A stretch of DNA of 64,000 nucleotides, from assembly GCA_947095585.1 (NCBI GenBank), contig OX352765.1:77917976-77981975 (forward strand), read 5' to 3'. The position numbers were made by a program, and so were the translations under genes. The notes below the pieces were generated by a model, which did no database searches, was not told where the DNA came from, and saw nothing but the letters and a program-made list of their open reading frames with translations. Shown here piece by piece: positions 33,060-44,069 of this stretch; within the stretch, counting starts at the first letter, position 1; every line of letters starts with the position of its first letter. The stretch comes from Nephrocerus scutellatus (Eukaryota; Arthropoda; Insecta; Diptera; Pipunculidae).

Positions 33060-33420
33060 CAAGAATCATTTGCTTAATTATCATTGACAAATTAGGGGAC
33101 ACCCTGTATAGTACGAATTTTTCGAGATAGTGTGTTTAAAAATATAATTTTCAAAAACTAAATAAAATTGCTTGACTTTTAAGGATTGCATATCGACAAA
33201 TATTTTTGAAATCGCAAATGCAAGTTGTTTCATCTTAAGAATTTCAAAAAAGACCAACACTGGACATGTATATCTAGAAACGTTCAAGAGTAATTAGGGT
33301 GTGTAAACTGAACTTAGGTCAACACCACGTTTCTTCCCCTTAAAACGCTGCGGACACGGAACACTGCATGAGGTGAGGTGATAGCACCCATACGACTTTT
33401 GCTAGCAATTTATTCAAGAA
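33060..33420. repeat. Dispersed repeat with GGACACCCTGTATA
   Basis: Related to the pair at 11700-12440: AAAGACCAACACTGG, AAACGTTCAAGAGT, CTTAGGTCAA, and GGGGACACCCTGTATA at its left. A sister copy is at 58260-58600. No coding capacity. Confidence 0.55.
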
Positions 33421-33479
33421 TCACCTCCATAAGATTTGTCAACAAGTCAGCCTACGATTGAATAGGTAATGAGTTGGCT

Positions 33480-34235
33480 GAAGCATAATGTACTATCCTC
33501 AAAGAAGATTGACATTTATGTGGGAAGACAGGCGGCCGGCCAGAAAATCGTTGGAAGCGGTCTCACTCAAATCTAAGGTGGCGTTGAGCTGTCATTCCTC
33601 TCTTAACGAGATGAGTAAGCAGTTCAATATAAGGATCATATGGGTCCCGGGTCACACGGATGTCGAGGGGAACTGCAGGGCGGACGAGTTAGCTAGACGT
33701 GGTACGACTCTCCAGCTGCTACCGGAAAGGGCGGAGGTGGGGAATGCTATCGCGACACTGAAATTTGAGCTTCGGAAAGAGGCAGAAATAATAACAAATG
33801 TAAGATGGGGACACTTGCAATATTTCAAGACAGGTCTGGGCGAAGCTGGACTTGAAGCGCTCAACTGCGCTTATTTCCCTACAAAGACGTGAACTAAGGA
33901 CACTGCCTTTTAGGGAAACACGCGAGAAGGATGGGTGTCGAATATAATGACTTCTGCAGAGGATGCATGGACGAGGAGGAGGAGGATACCATAGAACTTC
34001 TCTTCTTCTCTGCTCATGTCCGGCACTAATGCACAGATGGCACAAACACTTAGGTAAGCGGTTAATGAATAACATGTCAGATCTCGAAAACGGCAAAGTG
34101 CAAGATATACTTCGATTCATTAAGAGCTCTGAATGGATTTTCTGAAAAAGGGGAAAAGTATAAGATGCTGGTAATACATCAACGGACCGCGAATGGTCTA
34201 TGTGAGCATTAGCAGCCACCGCAACCTTACCTAAC
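33480..34235 (+). mobile_element. Non-LTR retrotransposon RNase H and C-terminal fragment
   Basis: The plus strand encodes IRIIWVPGHTDVEGNCRADELARRG (33630-33700), the RNase H motif of I/R1-type non-LTR elements, then ELRKEAE and a Cys-rich end (CRGCMDEEEEDT). The first acidic motif is blurred here but intact in the sister copy (IYVDSQAAIKSL at 58700). The tail ends GCAACCTTACCTAACCTAAG. Stops are present. Confidence 0.65.
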
Positions 34236-34391
34236 CTAAGTCAGCCTACAGCCTGTATATTATGAATGTTTTTGACCCGATGCAAGATCTGGCTATTCAA
34301 TTGACCGTTATTTTAGTTGCTGTAGGATGTTTGAAATTCTTAAATTGTTTCTATACAAGAAATTTTTGTGACCTATATTACCATAAATTAG

Positions 34392-34402
34392 AGTGTACAC
34401 TG
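34392..34402. other. Target-site duplication (left) of the Jockey element
   Basis: AGTGTACACTG here and at 41112-41122. The uninterrupted form of the junction is seen at 59676-59687 (GAGTGTACAGTG before the Tc1 end). This supports one insertion between the two copies. Confidence 0.75.
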
Positions 34403-34416
34403 CCCATTCAGTCCAG

Positions 34417-35451
34417 ACGGATACAACATCCACAGGGTCGACAAAAGTAGTGATTGCTCTGGGACGGCGGTCCTTATCAGGAACACTATGGCAGGCGAAA
34501 AGGTTCAAATCAGTGGTTTGCGTAGCATGGACAGCTGTCAACATCAAAGTCAACGAGGTTGAGACCTTGTTGGTAATATCAGTTTACAATCACTGTAATG
34601 CAACGAGGGAAAACATTCAACGGAATCTGCAAACTGTCTGCGGCATCTCCTCTGGGCACACATACTGTGTGGTTGGAAGGGATTTTAACGCTAGGCACAC
34701 CCGATGGCAAGATGAAGTATGCAACAACCAAGGAAAGGCCATTGCAGATTGGCTGGATTTAAATCCTCAGCTGCATACCATGGCTGTTGTTTCCCAGCCC
34801 CGGAAAAAATATCCTCGGATACAATCCACGCTGGATTTCTTCTCGGCAACGACAAATTTCGTCAACATTCTGCCGTAATTAAGGAATTATTCCTGTTTTG
34901 CACATGATAGTGATTCGGATCATTTGGCCATAGAGCTTCGAGTGAGGTTGAATCAGCGAATTGTTCAAGTTACCCCAACACCTGAACTACAAATTAACTT
35001 TGCGAAAATAAACTGGAACCGGTTTAGATCAGAAGTCGAAGCTGGACTTCAAATTCCAGCCGCTTGTAGAAATCTGGAGAATAACGAAATTGATGATGCT
35101 ATCAAAAATTTCGAGACTTCAGTGAACACAGCCATAGATCGGCAGAAAACTGTTCGCTCTAGCAGGGATCGCTTTCAACATCTACCTGAGAATATTCGGC
35201 CAATATATTCTCACAAGCAAAGGCTAAGGAAACGCCTTCAGAGGATCTTCAACAGGAATCTCAACACTGTTAATGACGAATATCAGTCTGTATTTTCGCA
35301 ACTGCGTTGTACAGTAATCATGCTTCGGCAAGCTGTGCGAAGTTACCAGGAAGATGTACTGACCAAACGACTTCAGAACATCAAACCAGGCCCGGATGCT
35401 TTTAAAAAAGAGCAGGGTAGGCTGTGTCGAAGACACGGCCGTGGGTTTTGA
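34417..35451 (+). pseudogene. Jockey endonuclease and linker, frame-broken
   Basis: Endonuclease motifs VGRDFNARHTRW and the later STLDFF are present in 34393-34878 (the first part in another frame). A stop at 34878 separates this from 34924-35451, which contains NFAKINWNRFRSEVE and a long basic linker to PGPDAFK. At about 35410 the sequence becomes unrelated (insert) and the frame ends. Confidence 0.7.
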
Positions 35452-35640
35452 GCGTGACAACGTCTGTCCGGGACGAAAGAAAAGAAAACTAAGATCTTGT
35501 TGTCTGTGGGACATAAACACGGACGGATATATTAAAAGAAAATTCTATACTAAACTTCTATATATATATTCTATATATCTATACTTCCATACTCTATACT
35601 ACTAGCACCGTAGCTCATCACATACATCATCATCACATCA
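35411..35640. other. Left part of the insert in Jockey
   Basis: Unrecognised sequence beginning GTAGGCTGTGTCGAAGACAC, followed by a TATATATATTC-rich tract and ACATCATCATCACATCACAT. No gene seen. Confidence 0.4.
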
Positions 35641-37745
35641 CATTATATATAAATTATTTATAAGCGAATTTTAATGTTCATAACCACTAACTTTGAAGTT
35701 GCTGCATATTGCATATTACTGCCCAAACACAGTAATGGAGATTTTGGTTTCAACTCATAAAAAAATTTGAGTAATTTTAAATTAAATTAGAAGAGAAAAG
35801 GTAATGGTATGGTAAGAATGTCACTTTGAAACACGCAGGCCAATTATTTCTCATTCAATTTCTTTTGCATTGTTCACTTATTTCTGTAAATGATCGAATA
35901 GTTATTTTGAACCGATGCTTAATGCCATGTATGATATTTGATGGCTGACTCAATGGTCGATGGTAGATTCATTGTTCAGTGGCAGACATCCAACTTACGA
36001 TCGAACATCTCTTCTTTGACTGAGAGACTGGCAATTTTATAATGTTAAATTTAGCTTCATTTTTATATAAAAAAAATCTGTGTTTAAAATGATTTTTTGT
36101 AGATGATTATTACTTAAATATATTAAAGCTGATATCTTCTATACAAGGAAATATTGTTTAATGTAAATAACAAAAATAAATTACTGTAATACTTTTTATA
36201 ATAATTAAAAAATGCAAAAACCATTCAAACTTATGTGCACAAAATGCCAAACGACACTGAAATGAAGATTTCTAAATATAGTCTTCTCTAGGCGATTCTC
36301 AAATTTTCGAGCCTTCTTGATATTAAAAAAATCAAACCAGCAATCGAACTTACTGTATACTAAGGATAAGTTAAGCCAGAAGAAAAGGAAATAGCAGCAA
36401 CAAAATTTGTATTTTTTTTTCTCTTTCACAGAGCACTGTATCATTTATGCAATGTTGATAGAAAGAGCAGAGCAGAGCACTGATAGAAAATGAGCAGACA
36501 CTATACTATCACTACGGTTGCGGTGAAGAATTAAGTAGCTTCGCAGCTTGTGCTGCACAAAAAAATGGCAGGCAGTCGGTGTGCACAAAATTGCGGCTAT
36601 ATTTTGAACCGACTTATAGTCTTCTTGTAGGGCGACAATTTGACATTTACATTTTGCTATTTGCATCCAATTTTAAGTGGCTGCGTAACTGCGCAGTCGA
36701 TTTTTCTTTAATGCATTGGCTGAAAATTGAATTTTTGACCAAAATGCAGCATAAACTGCGCAGCGGCTGAATTCTTGACCGCAGCCTACTACTGCATATG
36801 TTTGTTTCGTTCTGCTCTGCTTGATTGTATGTTATTGAAACCACATACATGATCATCAATCACATCAAATGCAACAGAATAAATAATTTATAAGCTGATT
36901 TAAATGTTCATAACCACTAACTGTGAAGTTGCTGCATATTACATATTACTGCCCAAACACAGTAATGCAGCTTTTGATTTCAACTCATAAAAAATGTGAG
37001 TAGTTTTAAATTAAATTAGAAGAGGAAAGTTGTGAGTACTGAGTAGTGCTGCCCATACTTCGAAATGGTATGGTAAGGTTGTCGCTTTTCAAACATGCAG
37101 GCCAATTATTTTTCATTAAATTTCTTTTGCATTGTTCTCTTATTTCTGTAACTTATAGTAGTATTGTTTTCTGTTACACGACCAAACACGAGAGCACTCA
37201 CTCACAATGTTGATAGAAAGAGCAGAGCAGAGCACTGTTAGGAAAATGAACAGAGACTATACTATCACTACGGCTGTGGTAAAGAATTAAGTAGCTTCGC
37301 AGCTGGTGCTGCACAAAAAAATGGCAGGCAGTCGGTATGCACGAAATTGCGGCTATATTTTGAACCGACTTACAGTCTGCTTGTAGGGTGACAATTTGAC
37401 ATTTACATTTTGCTATTTGCATATTATTTTAAGTAGCTGCGTAAACTGCGCAGTCGATTTTTCTTTAATGCATTGGCTTAAAAGTGAATTTTTGACCAAC
37501 ATGCAGCATAAACTGCGCAGCGGCTGAATTCTTGACCGCAGCCTACTACTGCATATGTTTGTTTCGTTCTGCTCTGCTTGATTGTATGTTATTGAAACCA
37601 TATACATGATCATCAATCACATCACATACAACAGAATAAATAATTTATAAGCTGATTTAAATGTTCATAACAATTTATTGTGAGGTGGGTACATATTAAA
37701 TATATCATATCACTGCACAAACATAGTAATGCAGTTGCGTCGATA
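35640..37745. repeat. Long tandem repeat, about 755-bp period
   Basis: Segments starting near 35645, 36880 and 37640 (ATTTATAAGC.GATTTAAATG, TTCATAAC, ACTGCCCAAACACAGTAATG) and near 36452 and 37207 (TTGATAGAAAGAGCAGAGCA, CTGCGCAGCGGCTGAATTC) repeat in order with a spacing of about 755 bp. The first period has about 490 bp of extra sequence (35880-36450). Inverted GCAGAGCAGAGC and GCTCTGCTT blocks bound the middle part, which could be a small transposon. No coding capacity is credible. Confidence 0.65.
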
Positions 37746-37854
37746 GTAGTAGGAGAAGTAAGAGCTGTTAAAAAAATATGTGCGTGTAATCTTTACGTGC
37801 GGTTGGAGTGAAATTCTTTGACGTTGTGGCCAATATTACGATTAAATTAAAAGG

Positions 37855-38810
37855 CACGAGTCGCTTGAGAAATTGCTTGGTTCCCGAAATTCCAGACCAT
37901 AATGATCATACTCCAGAATTCCCATAGGAAGAAGTCTTATAGCCGCATATTAGTCCTGCATTCCGAATTTCATTTCAATCGCTTGAGAAACTGCTTTGTT
38001 CCAGAAATTCCAGACCATAATAATCATATTCAAGAATTTCCATAGCAAGAAGTCTTAAGCCGGAACTATAATGTAATTTCATCTCTTTACGCTAGTGTCA
38101 AAACCCGACGATTAAATGAGCGAATACAATGAAAATGTATGCTGCGCCCATAATAGCGTTCGCAATACTTTCGTTACTTTGGCAATCGATTAGATGTTCA
38201 CTGGCGAGCGCATTTTCTTAAGAAAACTTGACAGTTGTCATATGTTATTTCGTCGAGGTGACCAAACTACATTTTGGTCGGATGAGAAACTTTAGAATCT
38301 TTGGAAAGCATTTCGTCGGATTTTGACTTTAACGTAAGGGGGCGAAATTGCATTATAGTTTAGCCTTTATAGACGCATCTTAGTCCTACATTCCGAATTT
38401 CATGCGAATCGCTTGAGAAATTGCTTTATTCCAGAAATTCCAGACAATAATGATCATATTCCAGAATTTCCATAGGAAGAAATCTTATAGTCACATCTTA
38501 GTCCTACATTCCGAGTTTCATACGAATCCCTTGAGAAATGGCTTGGTTCCAAAAATCCCAGACCCAATTAGCCAGATCCCAGAATTTCCATAGGAACAAG
38601 TCTTATAGTCACATATTAGTCCTACATTACGAGTTTCATACGAATCCCTTGAGAAATGGCTTTGTTCCAAAAATCCCAGACCCTTTTGGCCAGATCCCAG
38701 AATTTCCATAGGAACAAGTCCTATAGTCACATATTAGTCCTACATTCCGAATTTCATGCGAATCGCTTGATAAATTGCTTTGTTCAAAAACTCTAGTTCC
38801 TCATGACCAA
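37855..38810. repeat. Tandem repeat of about 119 bp, interrupted by a MITE
   Basis: The unit CGCTTGAGAAATTGCTTTGT, AATTCCAGACCATAATGATC, CAGAATTTCCATAGGAAGAA, TAGTCCTACATTCCGAATTT recurs starting near 37860, 37978, 38407, 38528, 38648 and 38766. Copies differ at 5-15% of positions by eye. The gap between the second and third copies is filled by the inverted-repeat element at 38064-38361. Confidence 0.75.
38064..38361. mobile_element. MITE, 298 bp, about 38-bp inverted terminal repeats
   Basis: The left end starts AACTATAATGTAATTTC. The right end is its inverted match (GAAATTGCATTATAGTT), and similarity continues inward to GTCAAAA/TTTTGAC. There is no ORF. It splits a 119-bp repeat array. The flanks (AGCCGG, TAGCC) do not give a clear target-site duplication. 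Confidence 0.7.
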
Positions 38811-38824
38811 ATCCCATTGGATAT

Positions 38825-39066
38825 TAAAAAACGTTACTTAAAATCTGTTAAAAACGTAACTTAACATCTGTTAAAAAAACGTTACTTAACATCTGTTAAA
38901 AACGTAACTTAACATCTGTTAAAAAAACGTTACTTAACATCTGTTAAAAACGTAACTTAACATCTGTTAAAAAAACGTTACTTAACATCTGTTAAAAACG
39001 TAACTTAACATCTGTTAAAAAAACGTTACTTAACATCTGTTAAAAACGTAACTTAACATCTGTTAA
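38825..39066. repeat. Minisatellite, 48-bp dimeric unit, about 5 copies
   Basis: Two alternating monomers, AAAAAAACGTTACTTAACAT and AAAAACGTAACTTAACAT, each followed by CTGTT, alternate strictly. They differ in GTTAC versus GTAAC and in A-run length (25 and 23 bp). Copies are almost uniform, so the array expanded recently. It forms the right edge of the insert in Jockey. Confidence 0.85.
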
Positions 39067-39091
39067 ATAGTGACATTTAACATTTGAGTTT

Positions 39092-40893
39092 TTGAACATG
39101 TACCCTCTTAAACCTTGGAGTGAGACGTTGTCACGTCAAAAGTTGAATTCTGTGATCGGAAAACGTATTTCTATTCCAGAAAGTATCACGTTTGGAGAGC
39201 AAGTAGCATCCAGTTCTGTTGAAAACGCCGAAGCCTTTGCCTGTCATTTCGAAAGAAGCTTTACAGACCGACCACCAACTCATCTTCCAGAATTCATAGA
39301 GCAAGTTGAAAGTCTTGTGGAAGACACAACTTCCCCAAGAAATTTTGAAGTGCAATTCAGCGAAGACAATCCCGCAAACGCACCCGTAGACGTGGATATG
39401 TTTACAGGGTCAGCTGTTGTCAGTGATTTAATTATGAGTGGAAACTCTAAAAAATCATCGGGCACTGACGGGATTTCAAATTTCCTGCTTAAAAAGCGGC
39501 CGGGTATGGCAATTTTGATGTTAACCATCATATTCAACAATTGCCTTAACAATGGACACTTTCCAGACAACTGGAAGGTAGCCAAAGTAGTACCAGTACC
39601 AAAGAAAACCGACCGCTCCAGTATAACTGGTTACCGCCCCATAGCTTTACTGTGTTGTATCAGTAAAGTATTGGAGTCTTTGATCCGTAAAAAGATCAAT
39701 GCGTCTTGCTCGGAAAGAAATCTAATTCCTTCCTTTCAGTTCGGCTTTCGAGAAAAGCACTCTACGCTGCACCCTCTGATGAAGGTTCACAGTAACGTCA
39801 CTCGAGGAGTGAATGTCATAAGTAGTACAGTAGCCTGTTTGTTAGATATCGAAAAAGCTTTCGATAGCGTCTGTACAAACTTATTAGATTTGGTTTCCCC
39901 AATTATATTGTGAAAATAATTAAAAATTTTCTTTTTAACAGGGTCTTTTTTGTACAGGTGTATGGCAGCCTATCGACAAGGAAAAGGATTAAAGTCGGAG
40001 TTCCCCAAGGCTCCAGACTTGGAACAGTCCTATTTAGCATCTTCACGGCGGATCAACCCACCAATACAGCCGGAACAAGGACCATGCTTTTCGCGGATGA
40101 CTCCATCACGTATGCCGTTTCCCGCTCTCCTGAGATAGCTGCCCGAAGAGTGGACGAACACCACCGAAATCTTTGGGAGTACTACCTGAAGTGGGAACTG
40201 AAGATCAACGCCAACAAAACGGAACTCATCTGCTTCCGAGTACCAGCAACCGAAACAAGGGTAAGAAAAATCGCAAGCCGGTGCAGAGCGTTAAAAATCA
40301 CCCTTCCGGATAACACGACAATAAACACCAAGTCAGAGACTAAGTACCTGGGAATCAACTTTACTGAGAGGCTCAAGTTGAACTCTCATATCGATAAAAC
40401 AATGAAAAAAGCGAACTACGCTCTTCATTTGGTGCACCCGCTACTAAGAAGACGAAACGGACTGTCCAACAACACCAGGCTGCTCATCTACAAGCAGCTC
40501 ATCAGGCCAGTGATATGGCTATCCCATATGTTTCACCGTCTCACCAACAACGATGAAAAGAAGATTTCCTTATTTGAAAGGAAGGTACTTAGGATCTGTA
40601 CAGGACTCTGGAGGGTGCTAAACAGCTATAAGTTTGTGTCGACGGCAAGACTTTACGAAGCAGCAGGTCTGCTGCCAATAACCGACCACTTGTTCCAAAT
40701 GGCGAGGAAATTCGTCGACGAATTGGAAACCCATCCAAGTCCTGAGATGCAAGGACTAAGAAGCGAAGAAATCGAGCCAAGTCACCGGTACATACACATC
40801 AGAGGATTCACAGAGGCTAGATTCGCCTACATCTTTAATAATCAAGACGTCTCCTTCTACGAGAAGGCCAGCAATCAACATTACATAGGCTGA
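39092..40893 (+). pseudogene. Jockey reverse transcriptase, one frameshift
   Basis: The first frame (39092-39913) runs from SRQKLNSVIGKR through SGTDGISNFLLKK, DNWKVAKVVPVPKK and YRPIALLCCISKVLE to LLDIEKAFDSV. A one-base frame change near 39900 moves to 39910-40893, with KVGVPQGSRLGTVLF, TMLFADDSITYAV (catalytic FADD intact), TKYLGINFTERLKLNSHI and the C-terminal domain to the stop. Apart from that frameshift the RT is full and well preserved, so this is a young element. GIY-like or RNase H domains are absent, as expected for Jockey. Confidence 0.8.
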
Positions 40894-41635
40894 AGATCGC
40901 CCTATTTATTGTTTAAAATTAAATTGCTGTTAATATAAGTAGTAGTCAAAATTATTGTTTAGTAATAAGCAATACAAAAAAAAAAAAAAAAGACAATGTA
41001 AATACGTCGGGCCCCGATTGTGGAGCCGATACTTATTAATAATAGTTATAAGTTTAGTTTTAAATCAAAATTGTATATTACTTAAATGTTTAATAAAATA
41101 TCTTAATCTATAGTGTACACTGTTCGGCAATCGAAGTGTTACTAAATCAAAAGGCAGTAATTTCGTCATTTATGAATTTGGCGTGGATGCTATCGTCGAG
41201 TCTCTTGCTGCACCAACGTAACGTAACCAAAATTTTCTGATGGAAAATTTTGTACGGCTTCTGTGATGGTTTGGGCAGCTGTAACTGTAAATCATCGTTC
41301 TCTAGTGTTTATCCAGGTGATTTAAGAAGTGCACCGGGAAAACACACGCAAAACTCGGTAACAACCTATGGACCTTTTAATAGCACTAAGCACCATCACA
41401 TAAAGCTCATTTGACACAACAATTTTTACAAAGTTACGTTCCAAATATAATTTCTTCGCAACAATGGCGTCCTTCAATCTTGAATCTAATGGACTTTTCT
41501 GTATGGTCCATTTTTGATGCTATGGTTTCGACAAAAAGATATGAAAGTGTGGACGCATTGATCACAGCTCTTCGTAAGGAATCTACCAAAAGACCAACAC
41601 ATCATGGTCGTGAAGCAAAGCAATGCCTTCGTTAA

Positions 41636-43319
41636 CTCTTTCGTTTGGTTTTTCGCAATTTGTAAATAAAAAATTATTTCAGATGTTTTTTCTCGCGAAA
41701 TGCACAGATGAACCTTGCATTTTTGGCACATAAAATTGCCTATTTCATCAGACCGTTGCTCAGCTTCAGGTCTTTGTTCGTCCTTTTTATTTGAGGTACA
41801 TGGAGAATAACTGTAATACGACTGATGTGGAGAATCCATATTGTCGAAGATATTCACTATCAAATGCTATTCCAAATTTGCCTTGATGGACATTGAAGTC
41901 ATATGGAAAACCAGACTTTCCACAAAGTACGTATAAAACAAACCCCCAACTATGGGGCTTATCCTTATAGTACATTTTGCAGGAATGTTCATCCACGCAA
42001 ACATTTTCTTCGACTGGTTCCATCCAACATCGTTGTTGAATAGCTTTAATCAATGGCCTAAGTTTTGCAAAGCGGTCAGTACAGTTTTTGGGAATGTCTA
42101 GATTTTTGACAAAATGGACGTGTAATCGCAGTTGGCGAAATCTATGTAAATCTATAGTAGCCTTGCCAAATAGTTCAATTTTAATGGAACGATCCCAATA
42201 GAGTGATATTCTTGGCAACCGGAGGCATCCCATCATTATATAAAGGCCAATAAATACCTTTAAATCCTCTTTTGTTGTTGACTTAAAGGCTCTTGTTTGT
42301 TGCTGTGTGGCATAAAGGTTTGTATAAAAACACATTTTGTCAAAAATATCTTCAGTGAAGAAGTTTTCAAAATATCATCACCTAATGAAACCAAATCTAT
42401 TTGCTCGAAAGGAATTTTTTCTAATTGAAACGGTGTAGCTCTACTCCACTGTATGTCTTTTCGTGGTGTTACTTTGAAGACTTTATCGTGGGTTGAAGAA
42501 TTTTCAGCAACAATATCAAGAAAAACTCCATCGTCAATCGAAACTTCTACTCCTGACGCTGAACCCACTGCTAAGATGGTTTAGGTATTTACATCATCAT
42601 CCGCATTTTCTACAGCTTCATCTGCATCTCTCGTCGTCCTCAAAACTGTCACTTTTCTTTGCTCTTGCTCAAAGTACAATTGATCTTCAAAGTCAGCTTC
42701 AAAAACCGTTTCTCTCTCATTCTCCACATCGGAATGCTCTGCATCGGGAATTATTTCGTTCAAGAAAGCTTGAATTTGCTGCTCTGTCAAACGACTTCTT
42801 CTTGGAACTCATTTTATACCTAACAAAATTTTTATGCATCGTAAGACCTCTATTGCTCAAATTTGTTCTATATATCGTACAAATATTTATGTACTAAAAA
42901 TCGTACACTTGAAGAAGATGCGATTTGTACGATATATCGTACATAAATTTTATTTTGAAATATAAAATACTTACGAGTAATATTTTGCAATGATACTTTG
43001 TTAATGATACTTTTATTTTATATAACATCACTTTTTTTTAATTTGATTTGAAATTTTCAACACAATTCAAGTTAAAGTTTCAAAACTTAGCTCCGACCAC
43101 AGTCGCTAACAAATACAAACACTTAACACGGAATGCGTTTGACATTTGAATTTTTCAACGAATTTTTTCCATTTTTGCTTTTGTTTTCAGCAGAATAAAC
43201 GAATTTACCGTTTTTTTTTTGTTGTCTGGTGCATGAAAGAACGTTGCCATGTATACATTTTTTGATAAATAAATAGCTGAAATTTTTGTACGATAATTCG
43301 ACCAAATTTTACGAAAGGG
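41636..43319 (-). mobile_element. piggyBac-family transposon, 1684 bp, internally deleted
   Basis: Flanked by TTAA at 41632-41635 and 43320-43323. The ends are CTCTTTCGT and ACGAAAGGG (inverted, 8 of 9). Joining the flanks restores the Tc1 sequence seen intact at 8070-8090 and 60340-60360 (CCTCCGTTAAGGG type). It carries transposase remains on the minus strand. The 16-bp perfect palindrome GTACGATATATCGTAC lies at 42927-42942, with half copies (ATCGTAC) near 42878, 42900 and 43290. Confidence 0.85.
41700..42790 (-). pseudogene. piggyBac transposase remnant, deleted core
   Basis: Minus-strand segments in order: acidic N-terminus 42790-42581 (LNEIIPDAEHSDVENERE), 42568-42260 (SRATPFQLEKIPFEQ), 42335-41787 (DLKVFIGLYIMMGCLRLPRI, YWDRSIKIELFG, VEENVCVDEHSCKMYYKDKP with the first catalytic Asp) and the C-terminal Cys finger (GNFMCQKCKVHLCIS, near 41720). 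A stop and a frame change separate the first three. Sequence carrying the second and third catalytic Asp is deleted between HQGKFGIAFDSEYLRQ and the finger. Non-autonomous. Confidence 0.75.
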
Positions 43320-43703
43320 TTAAGGGCCTAGACGCTATCATATGCGCCAAAGGTGGCTATATCGAGCAGTAATGTGTTTTTCAAAAAATTTGAAAAATTT
43401 CTAAAAAAAAAAATACATAAATGACGAAATTACAGCCTTTTGATTTAGGAACACTTCGATTGTCGCACTCCTACTTCGTTGCTTAGTACTAAGTATGCGT
43501 TTTCAGCAAATAATTTCATAAAATCAATAATAGAAAGACAAAATGGGTTTCTTTTACAATTTAAACATTTATTAGGTGATCGAAGTATAAATAAATAATG
43601 ACAGCCATCTTGGCTGTAATATGAACTTTAAATGCTTAGCATTACTTTCAATTTTGGACCTAAAGCAACACCGAAAACACCCTCAATTTTCCAGGGAATT
43701 GTT

Positions 43704-44069
43704 TCAACCATCAAATAAGCCATTTAAATTAGAAAAAGCTTCACCAACAACTCCGGCAACTCCATCATCTCCGGCATTTCCGGCAGACAGCTCCAGAGAA
43801 CCAGATACACCCTTTTCTCCAGTGTTTCCAGTAGGTCCTTTTGGGCCAGGGGGACCAGGTGGACCAGGAGGACCGGGAGGACCAGGAATACATATGCATT
43901 TTGTTTGTTCTAACAATGTCGAAAGTAAAATTCCTTTTCCTTCGACTGCAACGGAAATTGCCAAAAGACCTATAACAAAAAAAAAAAGTAATTCATGAAA
44001 ATTTTACTTTTTCTGAAGAAAAAAATCCTCTTAATACTTACAAAGGAAAATACAGACGATTATCTTCAT
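43704..44069 (-). CDS. Secreted short collagen-like protein, class M (copy E)
   Basis: Exons 44069-44042 and 43969-43704 on the minus strand, 72-nt phase-1 intron. The product is 97 residues and the same as copy B as far as translated; a silent A/G difference at the GTGTTTCCAG codons was noticed. Signal peptide about 1-20, Cys34-x-Cys36, nine Gly-X-Y triplets, then the Gly/Ala/Val tail. TATAAAAA lies at 44110-44117 and AATAAA at 43573-43568. Identity of protein with silent DNA change suggests either recent duplication or purifying selection. It forms a divergent pair with copy F 4.6 kb to the right. Confidence 0.85.

Larger units (their letters stand above)
34403..41111 (+). mobile_element. 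Jockey non-LTR retrotransposon with large internal insert
   Basis: The 5' end is truncated within the endonuclease (GYNIHRVDKSSDCSGTAVLI, about 34417, then a frame change, then CVVGRDFNARHTRWQDE). The linker is 34924-35410 (ending NIKPGPDAFK). After a 3.7-kb repeat-filled insert the RT follows at 39092-40893. The 3' UTR has an A-run at 40975-40992. The flanking AGTGTACACTG copies define the insertion. ORF1 is absent. The element sits exactly at the outer edge of the Tc1 copy next to gene E, and the sister unit at 59.6k lacks it. Confidence 0.8.
41118..43471 (+). mobile_element. Tc1-like transposon remnant with nested piggyBac
   Basis: The left terminal repeat begins just after TA (TGTTCGGCAATCGAAGTG, TCAAAAGGCAGTAATTTCG). 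The right one ends at TA 43472-43473 (CACTTCGATTGTCGCACTCC). The coding remains (QQFLQSYVPNIISSQQW, LNLMDFSVWSIFDAMV) resemble those at 60136-60402. They are broken at CCTTCGTTAA (41632) by the piggyBac-like element and resume at 43324 (GGCCTAGACGCTATCATATG). It is internally deleted and inactive, and lies directly 3' of collagen gene E. Confidence 0.75.

Noticed and set aside
37855..39066. Possible CRISPR-like regular repeats
   Set aside because: Units are contiguous satellite repeats without unique spacers, in an insect transposon context.
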